33,207 nucleotides of DNA from Acidobacteriota bacterium. Lineage in GTDB: Bacteria > Acidobacteriota > Terriglobia > Terriglobales > Acidobacteriaceae. Position 1 is the stretch's first letter, and every line of letters starts with the position of its first letter. Both the position numbers and the translations under genes were made by a program. Below are positions 1 through 6,428 of the stretch, piece by piece. A model generated the notes under the pieces. The model saw only the letters and a list, made by a program, of their open reading frames with translations, searched no databases and had not been told where the DNA came from. The stretch lies in NCBI GenBank assembly GCA_021851335.1, contig JAJZEA010000031.1:1-33207 (forward strand), read 5' to 3'.

Positions 1-178
1 TGACTTCATACGTTGGGTAAAATGTCTCGACTTCTCGGATTTCGAGGTGTCGCATCACGGAGTTTTCATGTTTGTGAGCCGTGTAGATTGCATACCAGCT
101 CTTGTCTCGCATGGGGCTGATGAAGGCCTGTGATTCCTGGGAACGGCGTTCCAGGCTACTTTGTGAAGCCGAGCACAT
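1..178 (-). CDS. NusG/UpxY-like transcription antiterminator, N-terminal part only
   Basis: The first 59 codons of a gene that continues beyond the left edge. Residues 27-59 read like a NusG N-terminal (NGN) domain: the block SWYAIYTAHKHE, then a helix, then VETFYPTYEV. This is the pattern of specialised NusG paralogues (UpxY, RfaH, LoaP), which bind RNA polymerase and let it read through long exopolysaccharide or secondary-metabolite operons. The ATG at 178-176 was chosen because GAGG lies 7 nt upstream. An in-frame ATG at 229-227 would add 17 residues but has no clear ribosome binding site. UpxY-type genes usually open the operon they control, so a polysaccharide cluster may lie to the left; that is inference. 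A housekeeping NusG is less likely, given the Ser/Gln-rich N-terminus and the island context. The KOW domain is outside the window. Confidence 0.75.
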   Translation of the reverse strand, partial: MCSASQSSLERRSQESQAFISPMRDKSWYAIYTAHKHENSVMRHLEIREVETFYPTYEV

Positions 179-378
179 GGAAAAACCTCGAACATATGGT
201 GTTAGCACAGCAACCGGGGGATGTGACATGGCAATTTTAACTGAAGACCAGTGAGGTCACTCAAGGTAAGCGCCCGAAGCCGCTATCTGGCGGGGAATTC
301 GGTTGCATGAGAGAAGCAGAATAGGCATTGTTTTCACTGGGCAGAGAAATAATCGTTCGCTGACGCGTCCCGCTTTTT

Positions 379-792
379 TCATCCATTCGATAATGGCTGC
401 TCGCGCATGTAGGTGCGAAACCACACGGCAAGTTCGGCCTCGGAGATTTGTCCGTCTGCCACGCCGAGCATCGTGCGCACAATTTCGGTGTTGCTTGCCA
501 CGAGTTCATAACCATTCAGAGGCAGGAAAACACCGCCTGCCACCACGATCGTTGTCCGCTTGTTGCCGTCCAGGAACGGATGGTTGCCGGCAATCCCGAC
601 AGCGTAGGACGCAGCCAGAGCGGCTAAATCTGGATTTTCGCCATAGACTGCAAGCTGTTGCGGACGAGCCAGAGCGGAAAGTAAGAGTGCCTGATCCCGC
701 AGCCCCGCCAGTCCGCCGTGCTCCGCGACCTGCTCGTCGTGGATCGCATACACCACGCTTTCCGCAACCCAACGCCGTCCCAGGTCGCTCAC
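379..792 (-). CDS. doc: Doc-family toxin (Fic/DOC fold)
   Basis: 137 residues, close to the usual 125-140 of the death-on-curing family. The Fic/Doc active-site motif is intact as HPFLDGNKRT (residues 71-80). Its histidine and the Asp-Gly-Asn-Lys-Arg anion-binding loop are the catalytic signature. Phage P1 Doc phosphorylates elongation factor Tu and stops translation; the target here is inferred by family. The ATG at 792-790 overlaps the stop of the upstream antitoxin by 4 nt, the translationally coupled order typical of type II toxin-antitoxin modules (antitoxin first). The module sits about 200 nt inside a tRNA-remnant boundary, a common place for island-stabilising modules. No frameshift or missing catalytic residue is seen, so the toxin is probably active. 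Confidence 0.9.
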   Translation of the reverse strand: MSDLGRRWVAESVVYAIHDEQVAEHGGLAGLRDQALLLSALARPQQLAVYGENPDLAALAASYAVGIAGNHPFLDGNKRTTIVVAGGVFLPLNGYELVASNTEIVRTMLGVADGQISEAELAVWFRTYMREQPLSNG

Positions 793-1013
793 TTGGCAAG
801 CTCCCGCAAGGCGTCTCGCCGCTCCCGCATAAACTTTCTGGCCAGCGTCATCTGATCTTCGAACTCCGGATCATACGGAGTGATGCGAAATCCATCCGAC
901 GACTCCGTGAGAAAAACCGAATCGCCCTTTGCCACTTTGAGGCGGGCCAGTGCCTCCTTGGGGAGCACAACTCCCGTTGAACTTCCGATGCCGGTAACTT
1001 TCAGCTTCAGCAT
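789..1013 (-). CDS. AbrB/MazE-type antitoxin for the Doc toxin
   Basis: 74 residues. Residues 1-45 form an AbrB/MazE/SpoVT swapped-hairpin DNA-binding domain (KLKVTGIGSSTGVVLPKEAL, then LKVAKGDSVFL). The C-terminal 25 residues are a charged helix (ARKFMRERRDALRELAK) of the kind that wraps around Doc and blocks its active site. The ATG at 1013 is preferred because GGAGAGG lies 5 nt upstream; the GTG at 1019 would fall against that ribosome binding site. Classical Doc partners are Phd-fold; AbrB-fold partners are also known. The protein should bind the AT-rich palindrome upstream and autorepress the pair, as MazE-like antitoxins do. That regulation is inferred. Confidence 0.88.
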   Translation of the reverse strand: MLKLKVTGIGSSTGVVLPKEALARLKVAKGDSVFLTESSDGFRITPYDPEFEDQMTLARKFMRERRDALRELAK

Positions 1014-1040
1014 ATGCACCTCTCCGCTATTATTCTTCCA

Positions 1041-1066
1041 GGTATAATAATCATTATAATATTAAA
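1041..1066 (-). promoter_or_regulatory. Putative promoter/operator of the toxin-antitoxin operon
   Basis: A strikingly AT-rich stretch in GC-rich DNA. It contains the 11-bp palindrome ATAATCATTAT (1047-1057). On the minus strand TATAAT (1058-1053) is a perfect -10 hexamer, about 40 nt upstream of the antitoxin start. The only -35 candidate is weak (CTTTCA, 1080-1075, 16-nt spacer). A -10 overlapped by a palindrome fits autoregulation by the AbrB-type antitoxin. Confidence 0.5.
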
Positions 1067-1137
1067 ATCAAGAATGAAAGTGCAAGGCAGATGGCAGACG
1101 TCACTCCCGGCTCGTTCAGGAGCGGTCATAACATATG

Positions 1138-1159
1138 GGGTACATTTAGGGTACAACTA
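1138..1159. repeat. Tandem 11-bp direct repeat near the attachment site
   Basis: GGGTACATTTA (1138-1148) is followed at once by GGGTACAACTA (1149-1159); 9 of 11 positions match. The pair lies 68 nt inside the tRNA remnant. Tandem short repeats in this position resemble arm-type sites for a tyrosine recombinase or excisionase sites. The repeat is seen directly; the role is inferred, and no integrase gene is present in the window. Confidence 0.45.
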
Positions 1160-1226
1160 AGCGAGAGAAAAAATGGTGTCCTTGTCCTATAAGCGACGCC
1201 GTATCAGGCATTTAGGATTTTGAATT

Positions 1227-1276
1227 CTTGGTTCGGGACCAGGGGGTCGGAGGTTCGAATCCTCTCTCCCCGACCA
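1227..1276 (+). pseudogene. 3' remnant of tRNA-Pro(CGG); putative att site at an island boundary
   Basis: Folds as the 3' two-thirds of a tRNA. Anticodon stem 1227-1231/1239-1243 encloses loop TTCGGGA with anticodon CGG at 1234-1236. T-arm GGAGG / TTCGAAT / CCTCT covers 1249-1265. The acceptor 3' strand CTCCCCG (1266-1272) is followed by A and an encoded CCA (1274-1276). Position 72 is G, fitting the C1-G72 pair of bacterial tRNA-Pro. The D-arm and 5' acceptor strand are absent: the sequence to the left is unrelated, so this is not a functional tRNA. Tyrosine integrases that use tRNA genes recombine near the anticodon loop and leave exactly this 3' fragment at the far end of the element. The intact tRNA-Pro should therefore lie left of the window, in plus orientation. 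Confidence 0.85.
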
Positions 1277-1430
1277 TCTTCTGGCTCAGCTTCGCTGGCC
1301 ATTCCACACTCGACAATCGCTGCTTCTGTTCCAGGGTCAGTTCTCCCCGGTGAGATTTCTGCGCCGCCAGAATACTTCTCCGTGATACTTCTCTGTCGTG
1401 CTTGCCTGGTTTGCGTCGTATACTCCCGTC

Positions 1431-3191
1431 ATGTTCAGAACAGCCGCTTCCTGGATCGCTTTTGCAGCTTTGGTTGCCATCTCCCCCTCTGTGCTTTCGG
1501 CCCAGAGCTTTCGCGTGCGCATTCCTGCCGACGCGCGTCCGCTCCAGAGCGGCGGCGAGCGCGCAGCCCAGCCCGGACCCATCGATGGCCGCCTGTTTCT
1601 GCTGCTCTCCAACAATCCCGGCGACGAGCCGCGCATGCAGATCGACGACACGCCGCGCTCGCAGAATATCTTCGGCCTCACGCTTGACCGGGCGCAGCCA
1701 GGCAGCTCGATCCTTGTCGACGACCGCGCCGCCGGATATCCACACGCGCACCTGAGCCAGTTGCCGCCGGGCAACTATCGCGTCCAGGCCGTACTCAATC
1801 TCTACGAAACCTTTCATATGGCCGATGGCCGCGTTCTCAAGCTTGCGCCGGATCGCGGCGAAGGCCAGCACTGGAATATCGCGCCCGGCAATCTTTACTC
1901 GAAGCCCTTTGCCGTCACCATCGGCGCCAACGGCAAACCCGCGCACAACGTCGAGATCACGGTTGATCAGGTGATTCCGCCCATTCCGCCGATTCCGGAT
2001 TCGGAGTTCGTTCGCCGCATCCGCATCCAGTCCGCGTTGCTGACCAGGTTCTGGGGAAGGCCCGTGTATCTGGCTGCGACGGTGCTGGTGCCGTCGGGTT
2101 TTGACGCGCACCCCGACGCGCGTTTTCCGCTCATGCTTTTTGAGGATCATTTCAACGACGGTTTTGACGAGTTTCGCACCACCCCGCCCGATCCAAATCT
2201 CAAGCCGGACTACTCCGAGCGCTTCCACCTTGCCGGATACAACCGCATCCAGCAGCAGGAGGCGTACAAGTTCTATCAGACGTGGATCGCGCCAAAGTTT
2301 CCGCGCTTCCTCGTCGTCAAGATTCAAACCGCAAATCCGTTTTACGATGACAGCTACGCAGTCGACTCGGCCAACCTTGGCCCTTACGGCGAAGCGATTG
2401 AGACGGAACTGATTCCGGCTGTCGAGAAGAAGTTTCATGCCATCGGCCAGGGCTGGGCGCGATTTCTTTACGGCGGCTCGACCGGCGGCTGGGAGGCAAT
2501 CGCGGCGCAGGTCTTCTATCCCGACCACTACAACGGAGCCTTCATCGCCTGCCCCGATCCGGTCGATTTCCACGCCTACACCGACATCGATTTATATGAC
2601 GACGCCAACGCCTACTACATTCAGGGCGCAAACAAGCGCATCGAGCAGCCGTCGATGCGCGATTACCTCGGCCACGTGCTCATCACGCAGCGCGGCGTCA
2701 ACCAGTACGAGGCCGCGCTTGGCGATCATGGCCGTTCCGGCGAACAATACGACATCTGGCAGGCCGTCTTCTCGCCGATTGGGCCTGACGGCTACCCGGC
2801 GCGCATCTTTGACAAGCAGACGGGTGTGATTGACCACAAGGTAGCCGAGTACTGGCGCGACCACTACGACCTGACGGCAAAGCTCCAGCGCGAGTGGCCG
2901 CAGTTGCAGCCCAAGCTTGACGGCAAGCTCCACGTCTACGTCGGCTCCGACGATACCTACATGCTCAACGACGCCGTTTACCGGCTACAGGATTTTCTGG
3001 ACTCGGCCAACCCGCCGGCTCACGCCGAGGTGGCCTACGGTCCACGCGCCGAGCACTGCTGGAACGGCGACCCGACCCTTCCCAACGCCTACAGCCGCCT
3101 GCATTATGAAACGCAATATCTGCCGAAGATCATGCAGCGGATTCAGGAAACCGCGCCCAAGGGAGCTGACCTCACAAGCTGGCGTTACTGA
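1431..3191 (+). CDS. Secreted alpha/beta-hydrolase (putative esterase)
   Basis: 586 residues from the ATG at 1431, which gives a clean signal peptide (hydrophobic segment ending in SVLSA, then QSF). An in-frame ATG at 1398 would add 11 residues ahead of it and spoil the n-region. The nucleophile elbow reads FLYGGSTGGW, with the probable catalytic serine at residue 350. A late histidine in RAEHCWNGDP (residue 542) is the likely triad histidine. The shape fits a periplasmic or secreted hydrolase related to the esterase-D/enterochelin-esterase-like group. The substrate cannot be read from sequence. The ribosome binding site is weak. The gene stands alone, between the island boundary and a convergent MscS gene. 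Confidence 0.75.
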   Translation: MFRTAASWIAFAALVAISPSVLSAQSFRVRIPADARPLQSGGERAAQPGPIDGRLFLLLSNNPGDEPRMQIDDTPRSQNIFGLTLDRAQPGSSILVDDRAAGYPHAHLSQLPPGNYRVQAVLNLYETFHMADGRVLKLAPDRGEGQHWNIAPGNLYSKPFAVTIGANGKPAHNVEITVDQVIPPIPPIPDSEFVRRIRIQSALLTRFWGRPVYLAATVLVPSGFDAHPDARFPLMLFEDHFNDGFDEFRTTPPDPNLKPDYSERFHLAGYNRIQQQEAYKFYQTWIAPKFPRFLVVKIQTANPFYDDSYAVDSANLGPYGEAIETELIPAVEKKFHAIGQGWARFLYGGSTGGWEAIAAQVFYPDHYNGAFIACPDPVDFHAYTDIDLYDDANAYYIQGANKRIEQPSMRDYLGHVLITQRGVNQYEAALGDHGRSGEQYDIWQAVFSPIGPDGYPARIFDKQTGVIDHKVAEYWRDHYDLTAKLQREWPQLQPKLDGKLHVYVGSDDTYMLNDAVYRLQDFLDSANPPAHAEVAYGPRAEHCWNGDPTLPNAYSRLHYETQYLPKIMQRIQETAPKGADLTSWRY

Positions 3192-3583
3192 CCAAAAACT
3201 CCGCACGCGGAACGAACAGCGCATCTGGATCGAACGGCGAATGACACCCCATCGTCTTCGTCGTTTCCTTCCCACACCCGAATCTGTTCTTGAACGATGT
3301 ATAAAGATACGGTTGGGTCACCCGCCTGCTTGGGTTGTCATTCCCGAAGGGAATCTGCTTCTGTTCTTCCGTCGCCCTCCGTCATCCCACCTCGCGACCA
3401 ACGGGAGCGCCACCGAGCGAACGCGCCTCCGCTGCAAGCAATGCCTGCATCCAATTCTTTTGTTTTGTGCCATACTGACTTCGGTCGCAGTTCTGCGCCT
3501 CGCCACGGTGACGAAATAAAGTCGGGTCTAGTTGCAACATAGTAATCATTTCGCCAAATTTTCGTTGGCAAGAAAATTAATAT

Positions 3584-3600
3584 ACCCCCCCTAGGGGGGT
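3584..3600. promoter_or_regulatory. G/C-tract palindrome resembling a CsoR/RcnR-family operator
   Basis: CCCCCCTAGGGGGG (3586-3599) is a perfect 14-bp palindrome inside TATACCCCCCCTAGGGGGGT. CsoR/RcnR/FrmR-family repressors bind sites of this form (TACCC...GGGTA). It has no loop, so it is not a normal terminator. It is odd that it sits between two converging 3' ends with no obvious promoter beside it. The function is unassigned. Confidence 0.35.
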
Positions 3601-3619
3601 GGGTGGTTATTCGCAAATA

Positions 3620-3635
3620 TTTCGCCTCCGCGAAA
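3620..3635 (-). terminator. Probable terminator of the MscS gene
   Basis: Inverted repeat TTTCGC-CTCC-GCGAAA, 15 nt beyond the MscS stop codon. On the minus strand the stem (6 bp, 4-nt loop) is followed by TATTT, a short T-rich tail. Modest but well placed. Confidence 0.4.
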
Positions 3636-3649
3636 AGCCGCGCGCCGAT

Positions 3650-4735
3650 TCACTGTGCCGTTGATTTCGGCGTGGAGTTTGCCGTCTGCGCCTCTGCCTG
3701 GACGCGCAGCGTCGGCAGCGCCCACGGATAGTGGTCGCGGATGAAGGCGATCATCTTTTCGCGCACCAGGCAGCGCAGGTCAAAGTTCTGGCCGGAGCTG
3801 GGCGAGCTGATCAGGCAGCGAAGCTCCATTGTGCGCTCGCTCAGGTTGGTCACCTGCAAGCCGCAGACGCGTCCATCCCACAGCGGAGATTCGGCGACAA
3901 TGCGCTTCAGCTCCTCGCGCAGCGGCTCGACGGGAAGCGAGTAATCAACGTAGAGAAAAGCTGTTCCCATCAGGTCGCTGGTGTTGCGGGTCCAGTTCTG
4001 AAAAGGATTTTCGATGAAGTAGCTGAGCGGCACCACGAGCCGGCGTTCGTCCCAGATCTTGACCACGACATAGGTGCTGGTGATCTCTTCGATTCGTCCC
4101 CACTCGCCCTCGACGATCACCACATCATCCATGCGAATCGGCTCGCTGAGTGCAATCTGCAATCCGGCGATGAGGTTGGAAGCGGTCGATTTTGCTGCCG
4201 CCGCCAGCAGCAGGGAAGCGAGACCGGCCGAGGCCAGCAGGCCGGTACCATACTTCCACAGATCGTGATTGTGCAGGCTCCACAGCAGCACGCCACTGTC
4301 CAGCAGAATGACAATGGCAATGAGGATGCGCCGGAAAAACTGCATCTGCGTGTGGACGCGGCGCGCGCGCAGGTTGTTGGCCGCGGTGATGTCAAAGCGG
4401 TTGAGCAGAATAGCCTGGAAGACATAGACGCCACCGATGCCCAGCCAGCCGACGGCAAGGATCAGCACGATGCGCGCAATTTGCTCCATCTGAGCTTGCA
4501 GCAGTTGGGCGAGTCCGGGAATCATCGGCAGGACGAACTCGGCGGCGACGGCCAGCAGCACCAGGCGCGCGGGACGCGCCAGATATTTGCGCACGCCAAA
4601 TTGTTTGCGCTGGTTCTCCGTCTGCTTGCGACGCAGCAGTCGAAAGAGCAGAAAGTGCGCACCATTGCCCAGCACGAGGCCTGCGCTGATCAGCGTGATG
4701 GCAAACAGGACGTCCTTTTCGGAGAGTGAGAGCAT
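3650..4735 (-). CDS. MscS-family mechanosensitive ion channel
   Basis: 361 residues. Hydrophobic segments at about 10-30, 57-75, 83-108 and 132-152 precede a small-residue-rich pore helix (about 165-183, GLLASAGLASLLLAAAAKST). The conserved MscS beta domain follows: NLIAGLQIALSEPIRMDDVV, then EGEWGRIEEIT, then VVPLSYFIENPFQNWTR. Such channels open under membrane tension and release solutes during hypo-osmotic shock. The C-terminal alpha/beta domain (about 260-345) is typical of the longer members. The start ATG (4735) has GAGG 5 nt upstream. The gene is divergent from the Usp gene across 217 nt, so shared stress control is possible but not shown. Confidence 0.9.
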   Translation of the reverse strand: MLSLSEKDVLFAITLISAGLVLGNGAHFLLFRLLRRKQTENQRKQFGVRKYLARPARLVLLAVAAEFVLPMIPGLAQLLQAQMEQIARIVLILAVGWLGIGGVYVFQAILLNRFDITAANNLRARRVHTQMQFFRRILIAIVILLDSGVLLWSLHNHDLWKYGTGLLASAGLASLLLAAAAKSTASNLIAGLQIALSEPIRMDDVVIVEGEWGRIEEITSTYVVVKIWDERRLVVPLSYFIENPFQNWTRNTSDLMGTAFLYVDYSLPVEPLREELKRIVAESPLWDGRVCGLQVTNLSERTMELRCLISSPSSGQNFDLRCLVREKMIAFIRDHYPWALPTLRVQAEAQTANSTPKSTAQ

Positions 4736-4952
4736 GAACCTCGATCAAATTTCGATGCGATGTGAAAGCTGCTTCTCTTTCATAGGAAGCGAGAAATCGC
4801 GATTGTGATGCCTGAGTGACGAGCGGATGCAGCCTTCCTGGGCAGTTTTGCATCCATACCAAGATTGCATGAGCCATCTGGATCGTAGCGCGCAGTGGCG
4901 GATATGATGCCAGAGTGCGGATTCCAACGAAAGTGTTTGCGGAGAGCGAAGG

Positions 4953-5870
4953 ATGACGATTTTTGGATTGAAGAGCGCGGAGTTACTGGATACGGTGCTT
5001 CTGGCAACAGATTTTTCCGAGTCTTCCAGCAAAGCCGGTCGGTACGCCAGCGCACTCGCGCGCAAAATGAAGGCCGCGCTGGTGATTACGCATGCCTTTG
5101 TGTTGGACCAGGCCGCGCTGGAGGCCGAGACCTTTCGCAATCTCATGAGCCAGCAGCGCATTCATCTGCAGAAGGAACTGAAGACGCTTGCGGAAGAGCT
5201 TACGTCGGGGCGTGGAGAGGTCGAGACCGTTCTGCTGGAGCATGATCCAAGGGTTGCTGTGGCGGAGCTTGCCGAGAGTCGCAAGCCCTCGATCATCGTG
5301 ATGGGCACGCATGGCGGCGGTTTGCTGGAGCGTTTTGTCGTTGGCTCCACGGCAGAAGGCATTCTGCGGCACACAGGGCTTCCAGCGTTGACCGTGGGGC
5401 CGAAAGCGCCACCGCTTCTGACGGAGAATCTTGCGATTCGACGCATTCTTTTTGTGACGAATAACACGGCCGGGGCAGCGGATACGGCGCAGCTTGCAGT
5501 GGATGTGGCCAGGATGTTTGGAGCCGCGCTCGATGTGCTCAACGTGATTCATCCAAACTCCGTGAAGAATACCTTGAACGAGCCGCATGAGTTGCTCGCG
5601 CATCACGATGAGACAGAGGCCGCGCTGCCTGCATCGTTTCACGATCACCTGGAGTCACGCACCTTTGTGAGCGTGGGCCAGCCGAGGACGGAGATTCTCA
5701 AGCATATTCGGGAACGTGAAATTGACTTGCTGGTGATGTGTTTGAACGCCGATTCGCAACTCGAGATGCAAGGCAATCTTTCGGGCGCGTTTCCGATCAT
5801 TGCGGAGGCGTCGTGCCCGGTGCTCACGCAGGTGAAAGTCGCTTCGGCGCCGGAAACAGAAGCCAATTGA
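4953..5870 (+). CDS. Tandem-domain universal stress protein (UspA family)
   Basis: 305 residues holding two Usp domains (about 10-152 and 160-298). The first has a complete nucleotide-binding signature, G-x2-G-x9-G-S: G118, G121, G131, S132 in GTHGGGLLERFVVGST. The second starts RRILFVTNNTAG, but its signature is degraded (LNADSQLEMQGNLSGAF), so probably only the N-terminal domain binds ATP. Tandem Usps act in general stress and energy-limitation responses in the cytoplasm; the specific role is unknown. The start ATG has GGAG 8 nt upstream. The DUF2203 gene follows 31 nt downstream on the same strand and may be co-transcribed. Confidence 0.92.
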   Translation: MTIFGLKSAELLDTVLLATDFSESSSKAGRYASALARKMKAALVITHAFVLDQAALEAETFRNLMSQQRIHLQKELKTLAEELTSGRGEVETVLLEHDPRVAVAELAESRKPSIIVMGTHGGGLLERFVVGSTAEGILRHTGLPALTVGPKAPPLLTENLAIRRILFVTNNTAGAADTAQLAVDVARMFGAALDVLNVIHPNSVKNTLNEPHELLAHHDETEAALPASFHDHLESRTFVSVGQPRTEILKHIREREIDLLVMCLNADSQLEMQGNLSGAFPIIAEASCPVLTQVKVASAPETEAN

Positions 5871-5901
5871 ACTGGCGGTTGCTCGCGGATAGACTGGAGT
5901 T

Positions 5902-6342
5902 ATGAAGACTTTCACGCTGGACGAAGCACAATCGCTGTTGCCGCTGCTCGATTCACTGCTGAGGCGGGCGATGGAAAGCCGAGAGGCAGCTCAGGCCATC
6001 GAGGAAGAACTGTCCGAGCTTTCGCATCGCATCTTTCTGATGGGTGGAATGCATGTGGATCTGGGCCGCGTGACCAAGCTCAAAGCGGATGCCGAGGCTC
6101 AGATGAAGCGCGCTCGCGAGACGGTTGCGGAGATCGATGCGATTGGGGTTCAGGTCAAGGATCTAGCCGCGGGACTGTTGGATTTTCCTTGTCGGGTGGA
6201 CGGAGAGACGGTGCTGCTCTGCTGGAAGCGTGGCGAAGCGCAGATTGACTATTGGCACACGATGGATGCGGGTTTTCGAGGTCGTCAGGCCATCGATGAC
6301 CGATTCCGCCGACGCTCGACGATGGGTGGTCGCCCGAACTGA
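5902..6342 (+). CDS. DUF2203 family protein
   Basis: 146 residues matching the uncharacterised DUF2203 family. An N-terminal FTLDEAQSLLPLLDSLL helix is followed by a long amphipathic helical stretch (about 25-80). The conserved C-terminal block is GVQVKDLAAGLLDFPCRVDG, then LLCWKRGEAQIDYWHTMDAG. No enzymatic function is established for the family. The start ATG has GGAG close upstream. It follows the Usp gene by 31 nt, so the two may share a transcript. Confidence 0.85.
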   Translation: MKTFTLDEAQSLLPLLDSLLRRAMESREAAQAIEEELSELSHRIFLMGGMHVDLGRVTKLKADAEAQMKRARETVAEIDAIGVQVKDLAAGLLDFPCRVDGETVLLCWKRGEAQIDYWHTMDAGFRGRQAIDDRFRRRSTMGGRPN

Positions 6343-6428
6343 CGGAGGGATGCGATTCCCGGATCGAAGCTCCCGTTTGCTGTGTTACTCTTCGCTCAGT
6401 TCAGCAGCCGAATCTGCGCGGCTCGATC

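Larger units (their letters stand above)
3192..3649. other. 458-nt convergent intergenic region with repeat-like sequence
   Basis: Lies between two convergent genes, and no convincing gene was found in it. Around 3335-3480 it carries a compositionally distinct block (GTCATTCCCGAAGGGAATC followed by a pyrimidine-rich run) that looks like a dispersed intergenic repeat. The block includes a small hairpin, ATTCCC-GAA-GGGAAT (3340-3354), that could end the esterase transcript. Near its right end are a G/C-tract palindrome (3586-3599) and a hairpin (3620-3635), listed separately. The short open frames here have no recognisable protein content. Confidence 0.4.

Noticed and set aside
303..980. Plus-strand open frame of 225 codons across the toxin-antitoxin genes
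   Set aside because: Arg/Pro/Cys-rich shadow of doc and its antitoxin, which have clear family motifs on the other strand.
1212..2573. Long minus-strand open frame of about 450 codons ending GERGFEPPTPWSRT
   Set aside because: The ending is the well-known false translation of the reverse of a tRNA 3' end; the rest is antisense to the esterase gene and has no protein motifs.
3192..3542. Several short open frames on both strands after the esterase
   Set aside because: Basic, Arg/Pro-rich products with no ribosome binding sites, in a repeat-like convergent gap.
4795..4804. AATCGCGATT palindrome between the mscS and usp genes
   Set aside because: Only 10 bp, with no promoter elements beside it; too short to assign as an operator.
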